The notes under the pieces are model-generated. The model worked only from the letters and a program-made list of their open reading frames with translations, had not been told where the DNA came from and ran no database searches. A stretch of 39,620 bases of DNA from Alphaproteobacteria bacterium (lineage in GTDB: Bacteria > Pseudomonadota > Alphaproteobacteria > Reyranellales > Reyranellaceae): contig JAFKFK010000045.1 in assembly GCA_017307275.1 (NCBI GenBank), positions 1 through 39,620 on the forward strand, given 5' to 3'. Positions 15,917-23,730 of the stretch are shown here, in pieces. Position numbers and translations under genes: made by a program. Positions within the stretch are counted from its first letter, which is position 1. The number at the start of each line of letters is the position of its first letter.

Positions 15917-16818
15917 GCTGCCGTTGTCATGGCAGCGATTTCCGCGACAAGCCAGCGACGCAAGGCGCGGATGGTCGGCACCGATCGCTCGCGCGACCGG
16001 CAGACGAACCAGATCTGCCCCTGTGTCGGCACCTGCGGCCCGACGCGCACCAGCGCCCCTGACGCGATCTCGCTTTCGATCAACGGATCGAAGGCCAGGG
16101 CGACGCCTAGGCCATGCATGGCGGCGCGCAAGGCGGGCCCCATGCCGTCGACCTGCACGCCTTTGGTGCCGCCGCGGCGTTCGGCGAAGCTGTCCGATGC
16201 GAGCCCCGCCCCTTTAGCCCATTCGGTCCACGACATGCCGAAGGGCGAGACCCGCACCAGCGGGGCACGCAGGAGATCGATCGGCGTCTTGAGCTTGAGA
16301 CGCCGTGCCAATGCCGGCGACGTCACCGGAACCGCCCGCAATTCCAGAACCTTTTCGGCCGCGACGTCGGGCCAACTGCCATCGCCGTAGCGAAGGGCCA
16401 CATCGACCAGCCCCGCTTCCATGTCGGCCATGCGCGGGCTCGCCTCGACCTGCAGTTCGATGGCGGGGTGGGCGTCGAGGAACTGGCCGAGCCGCGGCAG
16501 CAGCCAGTGCGAGGCGAAGATCGGCACGGCCGAGACGCGCAGCCGCCGCGAACCCTCGCCCTGCTGCGCCATCGCCCGGGCCAGCTCTCCGAAAGCACGG
16601 CCCGTCGTGCCGGCGAGTTGCCGACCGGCCGGCGCCAGCACAACGCCGCGCGGGCCGCGCTCGAACAGCTTCTCGCCGAGCTGGCGTTCGAGGCCAGCGA
16701 TGCGGTGGCTGACCGCCGAGGCGGTGATGTGAAGCTCCTCGCCAGCCGCCTTGAACGAGCCGGTACGCGCGGCAAGCTCAAACGCCTGCAGCGCCAGCAA
16801 CTCTCGTGAAGTCAGCAC
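15913..16818 (-). CDS. LysR-family transcription regulator, GcvA-like
   Basis: This 301-residue protein has the standard LysR N-terminal helix-turn-helix: LLALQAFELAARTGSFKAAGEELHITASAVSHRIAGLERQLGEKLFERG (8-56). A periplasmic-binding-like effector domain follows (about 90-295). The ASAVSHRI recognition helix and the VRVSPFGMSW region resemble GcvA-type members. It lies 25 bases downstream of the DmdC-like dehydrogenase gene on the same strand and overlaps the UPF0060 gene, so it may share their transcript. LysR regulators more often face a divergent target; none is present here, so the target is unclear. Confidence 0.9.
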   Translation of the reverse strand: MLTSRELLALQAFELAARTGSFKAAGEELHITASAVSHRIAGLERQLGEKLFERGPRGVVLAPAGRQLAGTTGRAFGELARAMAQQGEGSRRLRVSAVPIFASHWLLPRLGQFLDAHPAIELQVEASPRMADMEAGLVDVALRYGDGSWPDVAAEKVLELRAVPVTSPALARRLKLKTPIDLLRAPLVRVSPFGMSWTEWAKGAGLASDSFAERRGGTKGVQVDGMGPALRAAMHGLGVALAFDPLIESEIASGALVRVGPQVPTQGQIWFVCRSRERSVPTIRALRRWLVAEIAAMTTAA

Positions 16819-16843
16819 GGCTCGTGGGGGCGAGCCCCCTGCA

Positions 16844-18631
16844 TCAGAAGGCCTCGGCCGGCAAAGCCATCAGAGTCGAGGCGCCCGCCTTGATCTGATG
16901 GTTGAGCGAGACCGTCTGCGGCAGCACGCGCGCCATGTAGAAACGCGCGGTGACGAGCTTGGCTTCGTAGAACGCGTTGTCGTTGCCCGCTGCCAGGCCT
17001 TTGTGGGCGGCAACCGCGATGCGATTCCACATGAAGGCCATGGCCGTCAGCGCCATCAGGCGCAGCAGATCGCTCGCTGCGCCACCCGCCTCGTCGGGGT
17101 TCTTCATGGCGTTCTGCATCAGGAAGAGGGCCGAGTCCTGCACGCGGCCCAGCGCCTTCTCCAGCGGCTCGACGAACTCCTTCATCTTTTCGTCGGCCTT
17201 GTGGGTCGCGACGAAGGACGAAATCTCGCCCAGCAGGCGTTGCGCGGCAGCACCACCCTTCATCGGCAGCTTGCGGCCGACCAGATCGAGCGCCTGGATG
17301 CCGTTGGTGCCTTCGTAGAGCTGGGTGATGCGAGCATCGCGCACGAGCTGCTCGACGCCGTTCTCGCGGATATAGCCGTGGCCACCATAGGTCTGCACCG
17401 CGAGGTTGGCGCACTCGCTGCCCATGTCGGTGAAATGCGCCTTGATGATCGGCGTCAGCATCTGGACGAGATCGTCGGCCGCCGCGCGCTTGTCGGCGTC
17501 GGGATGCGAATGCGCCTCGTCGATCAGCATGCCGACCCACAGCGACAACGCACGGGCGGCTTCCGTGAACGATTTCTGGATCATCAGCATGCGCCGCACA
17601 TCGGGGTGTACGATGATCGGATCGGCCGGACCACCGGCATTCTTCGGGCCGGTGAGCGAGCGGCCCTGCAGGCGGTCGCGCGCATAGGCGACGGCGCTCT
17701 GGTAGGACGTCTCGGCAATGCCGAGGCCCTGCATGCCGACGCCGAGGCGGGCGGCATTCATCATCACGAACATGGCCGGCATGCCCTTGTTCAGCTCGCC
17801 GACCAGCCAGCCGGTCGCGCCGTCGAGGTTCATGACGCAGGTCGCGTTGGCCTTGATGCCCATCTTGTGCTCGACGGCTCCGCAGCGGATGCCATTGCGC
17901 TCGCCGACCGAACCGTCGGCCTTGGGCAGGAACTTCGGCACGAGAAAGAGCGAGATACCCTTGGTCCCGCCAGGCGCATCCGGCAGGCGTGCCAGCACGA
18001 GATGGAGGATGTTCTCGGCAAGATCGTGTTCGCCGGCCGAGATGAAGATCTTGGTGCCGGTGATCTTGTAGCTGCCGTCGGCCTGCGGTTCGGCGCGCGT
18101 GCGCAGCATGCCGAGGTCGGTGCCGCAATGGGGCTCGGTGAGGCACATCGTGCCTGTCCAGGTGCCGTCGGTGAGCTTGGGCAGGTACTTCTTCTTGAGG
18201 TCGTCCGATCCGTGGCGCGACAGCGCTTCGTAGGCGCCGTGGCTCAGGCCGGGATACATCGCGAAGGCCTGGTTGGACGCGGTGAACATCTCCTGCAACG
18301 CGAAGCCCACGGTCGCCGGCAGTCCCTGCCCGCCGAACTCCGGATCGCAGGTCACGGCCGTCCAGCCGCCCTCGGCGAACTGCTTGTAGGCTTCCTTGAA
18401 GCCCTTGGGCGTGCGCACCACACCGTTCTCGTAGTGGCAGCCTTCCTCGTCGCCGGTGCGGTTCAGCGGGAACAACACGTTCTCGCAGAGCTTGGCGGCT
18501 TCCTCGACGATGGCGTGGATCGTGTCCGGCGTCGCTTCCTCGTAGCCCGGCAGCTTGGCGAGCGACGAAACGTCGAGCACTTCGTTCAGAACGAACTGGA
18601 TGTCTTTGATCGGGGCCTTGTAGACGGCCAT
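16844..18631 (-). CDS. large acyl-CoA dehydrogenase, DmdC-like
   Basis: This 595-residue FAD enzyme starts at the ATG at 18631 after GAGGAGG. It belongs to the long acyl-CoA dehydrogenases that carry extra N- and C-terminal domains, like 3-methylmercaptopropionyl-CoA dehydrogenase DmdC and FadE5-like enzymes. Signatures include the N-terminal YKAPIKDIQFVLNEVL, CLTEPHCGTDLGMLRT (163-178), TGTKIFISAGEHDL (191-204) and the catalytic Glu440 in LYEGTNGIQALDLVGRK. Substrate range in the family is wide, from methylthiopropionyl-CoA to medium and long acyl-CoA, so none is assigned. It lies 26 bases after the MerR gene, and both are probably driven from the operator at 19118. Confidence 0.92.
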   Translation of the reverse strand: MAVYKAPIKDIQFVLNEVLDVSSLAKLPGYEEATPDTIHAIVEEAAKLCENVLFPLNRTGDEEGCHYENGVVRTPKGFKEAYKQFAEGGWTAVTCDPEFGGQGLPATVGFALQEMFTASNQAFAMYPGLSHGAYEALSRHGSDDLKKKYLPKLTDGTWTGTMCLTEPHCGTDLGMLRTRAEPQADGSYKITGTKIFISAGEHDLAENILHLVLARLPDAPGGTKGISLFLVPKFLPKADGSVGERNGIRCGAVEHKMGIKANATCVMNLDGATGWLVGELNKGMPAMFVMMNAARLGVGMQGLGIAETSYQSAVAYARDRLQGRSLTGPKNAGGPADPIIVHPDVRRMLMIQKSFTEAARALSLWVGMLIDEAHSHPDADKRAAADDLVQMLTPIIKAHFTDMGSECANLAVQTYGGHGYIRENGVEQLVRDARITQLYEGTNGIQALDLVGRKLPMKGGAAAQRLLGEISSFVATHKADEKMKEFVEPLEKALGRVQDSALFLMQNAMKNPDEAGGAASDLLRLMALTAMAFMWNRIAVAAHKGLAAGNDNAFYEAKLVTARFYMARVLPQTVSLNHQIKAGASTLMALPAEAF

Positions 18632-18657
18632 TGCTTCCTCCTCAGTCGCTTTTCAGC

Positions 18658-19101
18658 CTAGTCACTCTCAGGATCGACGCCCCGCTGGCGCAGTTCGGCG
18701 CTCACCTGACTTTCGACTTCCCGGAACTCGTTGATGTGCTGATCGAGATCGGCGCGCTTGCGCTCGAGATCGGCGATATGGAGCTGGCTGCGGCGCAGAA
18801 GCTCGCGCAACTGCTGCACGCCGGTGCGGTCGACCTGATAGAGGTCGAGCAGCTCGCGGATCTCGGCGAGCGAGAAGCCCAGCCGCTTGCCGCGCAAGAT
18901 CCAGCTGAGGCGCGTGCGGTCTCCGACGCTGTAGAGGCGCGTCATGCCCTGGCGGCGCGGCTTGATCAGGCCCTCGTCCTCGTAGAAGCGGATCGTACGG
19001 GCCGTGATCGCAAACTCGCGTGACAGTTCGGCGATGCTATAGATGCGCTGTGTGTCACGCGGCACGGCGCTCTTGGCGGAAGATGAGGCGGCGACGGACA
19101 T
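18658..19101 (-). CDS. MerR-family regulator, LiuR-like
   Basis: This 147-residue protein has a MerR DNA-binding head: RIYSIAELSREFAITARTIRFYEDEGLIKPRRQGMTRLYS (about 19-58). The rest is a long dimerisation helix (LRRSQLHIADLERKRADLDQHINEF). It has no cysteines to bind a metal, so a small molecule such as an acyl-CoA is the likely signal. LiuR regulators of leucine and acyl-CoA catabolism have this architecture and recognise TTTACGTAAA-type palindromes. Such sites occur 17 bases before its own start and again at 36295. Its predicted -10 (TAAGAC, 19111-19116) lies so close to the ATG that the transcript may be nearly leaderless. Confidence 0.9.
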   Translation of the reverse strand: MSVAASSSAKSAVPRDTQRIYSIAELSREFAITARTIRFYEDEGLIKPRRQGMTRLYSVGDRTRLSWILRGKRLGFSLAEIRELLDLYQVDRTGVQQLRELLRRSQLHIADLERKRADLDQHINEFREVESQVSAELRQRGVDPESD

Positions 19102-19117
19102 GGTGACGAAGTCTTAG

Positions 19118-19157
19118 TTAACGTTTACGTAAACGTCAATGCAGGTTAACGTAAACG
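19118..19157. promoter_or_regulatory. double MerR/LiuR-type operator in divergent promoter region
   Basis: Bases 19121-19136 read ACGTTTACGTAAACGT, a perfect 16-bp palindrome. The symmetry extends to 19118-19139 with a single mismatched pair. A second, weaker copy, GTTAACGTAAAC (19145-19156, one mismatched pair), is centred 22 bases away, two helical turns. They lie between the MerR gene (start 19101) and the gamma-carbonic-anhydrase-like gene (start 19170). The outer arm of the first site supplies TTGACG as a minus-strand -35, 17 bases from TAAGAC (19111-19116). A nearly identical site is found at 36295-36316. Confidence 0.8.
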
Positions 19158-19169
19158 GAAGGGAGAAAC

Positions 19170-19694
19170 ATGGCCATCTATCAGTTGAACGACCGCGTGC
19201 CGGTGATTCCGAAGTCCTGCTACATCTCCGAGGAAGCCACCATCATCGGCTCGGTGATCCTGGGCGAGAACGTGAACATCTGGTTCGGCGCCGTCCTGCG
19301 CGGCGACAACGAGCCGATCGTGATCGGCGACGACAGCAACATCCAGGAACTCTGCGTGCTGCACACCGACCCGGGCGCTCCCCTCACCATCGGCAAGAAC
19401 GTGACGGTCGGCCATCAGGTGATGCTGCACGGCTGCACGATTGGTGACGGCTCGCTGATCGGCATCCAGTCGGTGGTGCTGAACCGGTCGGTGATCGGCA
19501 AGGATTGCCTGGTCGGCGCCGGCGCCGTCGTGACCGAAGGCAAGACCTTCCCCGACCGCTCCGTAATCTTCGGTTCGCCCGCCAAAGTCGTGCGCGAGCT
19601 GAACGAGGAAAATGCCACTCGCCTCAAGATGAGCGCCGAGAGCTACGTCGTGCGTGGCCAGAACTACAAGGCGAACCTCAAGCGCATCGGGTAA
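19170..19694 (+). CDS. gamma-carbonic-anhydrase-like hexapeptide-repeat protein
   Basis: This 174-residue protein starts at the ATG at 19170 after AAGGGAG. It is built from left-handed beta-helix hexapeptide repeats (for example ATIIGSVILGENVNIWFGAV and IGKNVTVGHQVMLHGCTIG) with a C-terminal helix. Three histidines at the metal positions are present: His65 (VLHTD), His82 and His87 (GHQVMLH). It is close to the YrdA/PaaY group, whose members bind zinc; PaaY is reported to have thioesterase activity in phenylacetate catabolism. It is divergent from the MerR gene and behind the double operator, so it probably belongs to the MerR regulon. A repair or thioesterase role is inferred from context only. 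Confidence 0.88.
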   Translation: MAIYQLNDRVPVIPKSCYISEEATIIGSVILGENVNIWFGAVLRGDNEPIVIGDDSNIQELCVLHTDPGAPLTIGKNVTVGHQVMLHGCTIGDGSLIGIQSVVLNRSVIGKDCLVGAGAVVTEGKTFPDRSVIFGSPAKVVRELNEENATRLKMSAESYVVRGQNYKANLKRIG

Positions 19695-19718
19695 CGGCTT
19701 CCTGACAGAAACACGAAC

Positions 19719-20420
19719 ATGATCACTGCGCTCGATCATCTGGAAATAGGCGGCTCCGCTGCCGTCTACGAAACCTTGCTGGGCCGTCGTGCCACGAGTG
19801 GGCGGCTGCGCACCGGCAATGTCGGGCTTACTTTCTCGCAGGGCATAGCCGGGCTTCAGTCGATGACCTTCGCGACGCCTGACCTCGGCAAGGCCGCGAC
19901 CTTGCTTGAGCGGCGCGCCGTGCCTGTCGCACGCGATGGCGATACGCTAACCTTCACCGGACACGGTGTCCCGCTCAAGCTCGCGGCTGCATCGGCCGAC
20001 GCGGCCTCGCCCTTCACCGACGACGAAGCGGCCTGCGTTTCCGGCCTCGACCATGTGGTGGTGCGTACCCCCAATCCAGAGCGCGCAATCGCGTTCTATG
20101 CCGGCAGGTTGGGACTCGACCTGCGCCTCGACCGCAGCAATCCCAAGTGGGGCGCGCGGCTCCTCTTCTTCCGTTGCGGCGATCTCGTCGTCGAGATCGC
20201 GCACGACCTGAAGAAGGGCGTCTCCGAAGGGCCGGATCACCTCTGGGGACTGTCCTGGCGCGTGCCCGACATTGCCAAGGCCAATGCCCGGCTGAAGGCC
20301 GCCGGCATCGAGGTCTCCGAGCCGCGCGACGGCCGCCGACCGGGCAGCCAGGTCTTCACCGTCAAGGATCGGACGGAAGGCGTGCCGACCATTGTGATCG
20401 GTGGCATCGGTCGTTGGTAG
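19719..20420 (+). CDS. VOC (glyoxalase/dioxygenase) superfamily protein
   Basis: This 233-residue protein has two beta-alpha-beta-beta-beta modules. The first (about 1-90, ALDHLEIGG onward) is degenerate. The second (about 107-230) starts with GLDHVVVRTPNPERAIAFYAGRLGLDLRLDR, typical of VOC proteins, and has an acidic strand end in DLVVEIAHD. Metal ligands His109 and Glu154 are plausible, but the full set is not clear. Enzymes of this superfamily include lyases, isomerases, dioxygenases and resistance proteins, so no reaction is assigned. It starts 24 bases after the gamma-carbonic-anhydrase-like gene, with a weak ribosome site. Confidence 0.8.
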   Translation: MITALDHLEIGGSAAVYETLLGRRATSGRLRTGNVGLTFSQGIAGLQSMTFATPDLGKAATLLERRAVPVARDGDTLTFTGHGVPLKLAAASADAASPFTDDEAACVSGLDHVVVRTPNPERAIAFYAGRLGLDLRLDRSNPKWGARLLFFRCGDLVVEIAHDLKKGVSEGPDHLWGLSWRVPDIAKANARLKAAGIEVSEPRDGRRPGSQVFTVKDRTEGVPTIVIGGIGRW

Positions 20421-20428
20421 GGTCGGCC

Positions 20429-21181
20429 ATGCGCGCGCTCGCAGCACTCGTCCTTCTGCTGACCGTGGCCGCCTGCGCCGAAGCGCCGACGACACCCAAG
20501 CGCGTGGTATCGGCTGCTGACCTGCCGCCGCTCGGCCCCTGCCCGGCATCTTTCTGGAAGCCGGAAGCGCCACCGCCGACGGCCAGTCCCAAGACGTCGA
20601 TGATCTTGCTGGCGGTCGGCGAATGGGGACGCTTCGGCAAGCAGGTCATCACCTACTCCAACGATGCGCCGCCGCGTACCGAACAGCTCGGCATCAAGGA
20701 ACGCGACGCGCCACAACGCATCGGCGATTACTGGAACGCCGTCGACGTGTACGGCCGCACCGGCCTCAACGACATTCCGTGGTCGGCCGCCTTCATCTCC
20801 TGGGACATCGAAAGCGCCGGCGTTTCGCGCGACCTCTTCTGTCCGAACCCTACCCACACAATCTATGTGGAGAGGATCGTCGAAAGGGCAAAGAAGCCGG
20901 GCGCTGCGTTCATTCCGCACGCACCGAGCGAGCGAGCGCCGCAGGTCGGCGACCTCATCTGCGCCTCACGCAACGGCAGTGGCACGACCCTGCAGAACCT
21001 CAATCGCGGCGCCGGCCATTGCGACATCGTCGTCGAGGTACGGCCCGGTCAGGTCTTCGCCATCGGCGGCAACGTGGGCGACTCCGTTACACGCAGCGTC
21101 TTTCCACTGGACGCGAACGGCTTTTTATCGCCCTTATCCGGGCGACCATTTTTCGCCGTAATCGAAAATCGACTACCGTAG
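20429..21181 (+). CDS. DUF2272-domain lipoprotein
   Basis: This 250-residue protein starts at the ATG at 20429, eight bases after the VOC gene. A lipoprotein signal (MRALAALVLLLTVAAC) puts the lipidated Cys at 16. The body matches DUF2272: QRIGDYWNAV, then PWSAAFISWDIESAGV, then APQVGDLICASRNG, then GHCDIVVEV, then AIGGNVGDSVTRSVFPLD. The layout is like NlpC/P60- or CHAP-type amidases (PWCAAFV, HxD), but Ser stands where those have the catalytic Cys. A paralogue with the same motifs lies at 28124-28927. Envelope location is likely; cell-wall or peptide hydrolysis is speculative. Confidence 0.82.
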   Translation: MRALAALVLLLTVAACAEAPTTPKRVVSAADLPPLGPCPASFWKPEAPPPTASPKTSMILLAVGEWGRFGKQVITYSNDAPPRTEQLGIKERDAPQRIGDYWNAVDVYGRTGLNDIPWSAAFISWDIESAGVSRDLFCPNPTHTIYVERIVERAKKPGAAFIPHAPSERAPQVGDLICASRNGSGTTLQNLNRGAGHCDIVVEVRPGQVFAIGGNVGDSVTRSVFPLDANGFLSPLSGRPFFAVIENRLP

Positions 21182-21189
21182 GAAGGACC

Positions 21190-22794
21190 ATGTCTTCGCT
21201 GTACGACTATATCATCGTGGGCGCCGGCTCGGCCGGCTGTGCGCTCGCTGCACGTTTGGCCTGGGGTCGCCCCAAGCTCAGGATCCTGGTTCTCGAAGCC
21301 GGCGGTCCGGACAAGTCGTTCATGCTGAAGATGCCCGCCGGCTTCGCCAGCCTGGGTGAAAACTCCCCCTACAACTGGAACTACGCAACCACGCCCCAGA
21401 AGCATTGCAACAACCGGCAAATGTACTGGCCGCGCGGCAAGACGCTCGGCGGCTCCTCGTCGATCAATGCGATGCTCTACATTCGAGGCCACGCCTGGGA
21501 CTACGACCAGTGGCGCCAGCTCGGCAACCAGGGCTGGAGCTACGAGGACGTCCTGCCCTACTTCAAGATGGCAGAGAGCAACGAGCGCGGCGCCGACGCC
21601 TTCCACGGCACCGGCGGTCCGCTGAACGTCGCCGACCAGGTCGACCCCAGCCCGCTTAATGAAGCCTTCCTGAAGGCCGCCGAACAGGCCGGCCACAAGC
21701 GTGTCGCCGACTTCAACGGTGCCGAGCAGGATGGCGTCGGCCTCTACCAGGTAACCCAGAAGGACAAGCGGCGCTGGAGCGCCGCCAGCGCCTATCTTCG
21801 CCCGGCCGTCGAAAACAGCGGCGCCCACCTCGAAGTGATCACCGGCGCCCTCACCGAGCGCATCATCTTCGACATGGGCCGCGCCATGGGCGTGCGCTAC
21901 TCGCTGAACGGCCGCGACGAGGTCGCCCGCGTGACGCGCGAAGTGATCCTGTGCGGCGGCGCGGTGAACTCGCCGCAGCTCCTGATGCTCTCGGGCGTCG
22001 GACCGGCCGCACATCTGGAGTCGGTCGGCATCAAGCCTATCCACGATCTGCCGGGTGTCGGCGGCAACTTGCAGGACCATCTCGATGCCGCGCTCCTGCA
22101 GTTCTGCAAGACAGGTGACACCTACGACAACGCCAACAAGCTGGTGTCGCTCTACCAGTATGTGATGAACAAGAAGGGCCCCGGCACGTCGCCGATCGCC
22201 GAGTCGGGCGGATTCGCGCGCACGCGATCTGGCCTTGCCGCGCCCGATATCCAGTTCCACTTCCTGCCGGTGCTGGTGGTCGATCACGGTCGCACCAAGA
22301 TGAAGAAGAACGGCTACAGCCTGCACATCTGCACCTTGCGGCCGGAGAGCAAGGGTACGATCCGGCTGCGCAGCGTGAATCCCAAGGAACATCCGCTGAT
22401 CGACGCGAACTATCTCGCCGAGAAGCAGGATCTCGACACGCTGATCGCGGGCGTGAAGATGGGCCGGGAAATCTTTGCTCAGTCGGGCCTCGATCCCTAC
22501 CGCGCCGACGAGTTCCAGCCTGGCGCAGCGGCCAAGACCGATGCCGAGATCGAGCAGTGGATCCGCGCCAAGTGCGAGACGATCTATCACCCGGTTGGCA
22601 CCTGCAAGATGGGCCCTGCCACCGATCCGACGGCGGTCGTCAACGACAAGCTCCTGGTGCATGGCCTCGAAGGGCTGAGGGTGGTCGATGCCTCGATCAT
22701 GCCGACCCTGATTGGCGGCAATACCAACGCACCCAGCATGATGATCGCCGAGCGCACCGCGGCGATCATGCACGAGCAGGGTCTGACCAATTAG
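21190..22794 (+). CDS. GMC-family FAD oxidoreductase (choline/alcohol dehydrogenase type)
   Basis: This 534-residue protein starts at the ATG at 21190 (GGAAGG site). The N-terminal dinucleotide fold is DYIIVGAGSAGCALAARL (6-23), followed by the GMC signature PRGKTLGGSSSINAMLYIRG. The second GMC signature is VILCGGAVNSPQLLMLSGVGP. The C-terminal active site is IYHPVGTCKMGP, with the catalytic His, and GGNTNAPSMMIAERTA, with the Asn partner. It oxidises an alcohol to an aldehyde using FAD; homologues act on choline, long-chain or polyethylene-glycol alcohols. With no signal peptide it is cytoplasmic or membrane-peripheral. It lies nine bases after the DUF2272 lipoprotein gene; the substrate cannot be read from context. 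Confidence 0.93.
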   Translation: MSSLYDYIIVGAGSAGCALAARLAWGRPKLRILVLEAGGPDKSFMLKMPAGFASLGENSPYNWNYATTPQKHCNNRQMYWPRGKTLGGSSSINAMLYIRGHAWDYDQWRQLGNQGWSYEDVLPYFKMAESNERGADAFHGTGGPLNVADQVDPSPLNEAFLKAAEQAGHKRVADFNGAEQDGVGLYQVTQKDKRRWSAASAYLRPAVENSGAHLEVITGALTERIIFDMGRAMGVRYSLNGRDEVARVTREVILCGGAVNSPQLLMLSGVGPAAHLESVGIKPIHDLPGVGGNLQDHLDAALLQFCKTGDTYDNANKLVSLYQYVMNKKGPGTSPIAESGGFARTRSGLAAPDIQFHFLPVLVVDHGRTKMKKNGYSLHICTLRPESKGTIRLRSVNPKEHPLIDANYLAEKQDLDTLIAGVKMGREIFAQSGLDPYRADEFQPGAAAKTDAEIEQWIRAKCETIYHPVGTCKMGPATDPTAVVNDKLLVHGLEGLRVVDASIMPTLIGGNTNAPSMMIAERTAAIMHEQGLTN

Positions 22795-22815
22795 GGCATC
22801 GCCGGGGACGCAGCC

Positions 22816-23730
22816 ATGAACCGCGCTGCCGACGTGGCGCGTCCCCGGCGAAGAGCTGCCATCGTTGGCGCTGCACGCGATTGCGCCAGGCACCTGCCGA
22901 GAGTTCTCGACAATCTCGAGCGAATTGCCGAAACCTACGCGGAGACATTCTTCGTCTTCGCCGTCAGCGATTCCACCGACGACACCTTCAGCCAGCTCGA
23001 AACGTGGATCGCGAACGGCCGCAACGGCCGCGTCCTCGATCTTGGCACTCTCGAGCCCACTGTTCCTGTACGAACGGCCCGTATCGCACACGCCCGCAAC
23101 GCCTGTCTGGATGCTGTCCGCGGGTCGATCGCCGCAGAGTTCGATCATCTGATCGTGGTCGATCTCGACGACGTCCTCGACGGCGACCTTGCAATCGAAG
23201 CCCTGAAGCAAGCCGCCGACTGGCTCGACGCCGCGCCTGAACGCGCCGGCGTCTTCGCCAATGCCGCGCCGCGCTACTACGACATCTGGGCCTTGCGCCA
23301 CGAGAGCTGGTGTCCAGGCGACTGCTGGCATGCGATCTGGGGACGGTCGGCCGATGAGGGCTTCGAGGCGGCAAAGTTTCGCGAATCCCTGTTTCGTCAG
23401 ATCGTCCTGCCTTCGACGATGCCGCCAATCGCCGTGCAGTCGGCCTTCGGTGGGCTCGCCCTCTACAAGATGCCCTTTGCCTGCCTGGGTACCTACTCCG
23501 GCATCGATCCGCAGGATCGCTCTGTCTCCGAGCATGTCGCCTTCAACACGGCTATCCGCGAGGCTGGCGGCCAGCTTCACATCCTGCCGTCGCTGATCGT
23601 GCAGGCACCACGGCAGCATCTGTACAGTCCTGACGATTTCTCGCTGCGTTGGCGCCTGCGCATGCAGTTGCGACTTCTGGCCGAGCGCGTCAGACCGCCC
23701 TGGCACGCGCTGTTGCAGGACAAGCGGTGA
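22816..23730 (+). CDS. putative glycosyltransferase, GT-A type
   Basis: This 304-residue protein has no signal peptide. It opens with a Rossmann-like strand (AAIVGAARDC, 14-23) and a VFAVSDSTDDTF segment. RIAHARNACLDAV (89-101) follows, with the metal/nucleotide motif VVDLDDVLDGD (114-124) typical of GT-A enzymes. The pairing of an ARN helix with DxDD recalls the CAP59-type mannosyltransferases (GT69) and related bacterial enzymes. The C-terminal part ends in a basic, amphipathic segment that could touch the membrane. It overlaps the next glycosyltransferase gene by four bases. A surface glycan is the likely product; donor sugar and acceptor are unknown. Confidence 0.72.
   Translation: MNRAADVARPRRRAAIVGAARDCARHLPRVLDNLERIAETYAETFFVFAVSDSTDDTFSQLETWIANGRNGRVLDLGTLEPTVPVRTARIAHARNACLDAVRGSIAAEFDHLIVVDLDDVLDGDLAIEALKQAADWLDAAPERAGVFANAAPRYYDIWALRHESWCPGDCWHAIWGRSADEGFEAAKFRESLFRQIVLPSTMPPIAVQSAFGGLALYKMPFACLGTYSGIDPQDRSVSEHVAFNTAIREAGGQLHILPSLIVQAPRQHLYSPDDFSLRWRLRMQLRLLAERVRPPWHALLQDKR

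Noticed and set aside
21049..23706. Very long open frame (885 codons) on the minus strand opposite the GMC oxidoreductase and first glycosyltransferase
   Set aside because: It is antisense to well-supported genes, has no family motif and is rich in Arg, Gly, Asp and His as expected for the reverse of GC-rich codons.
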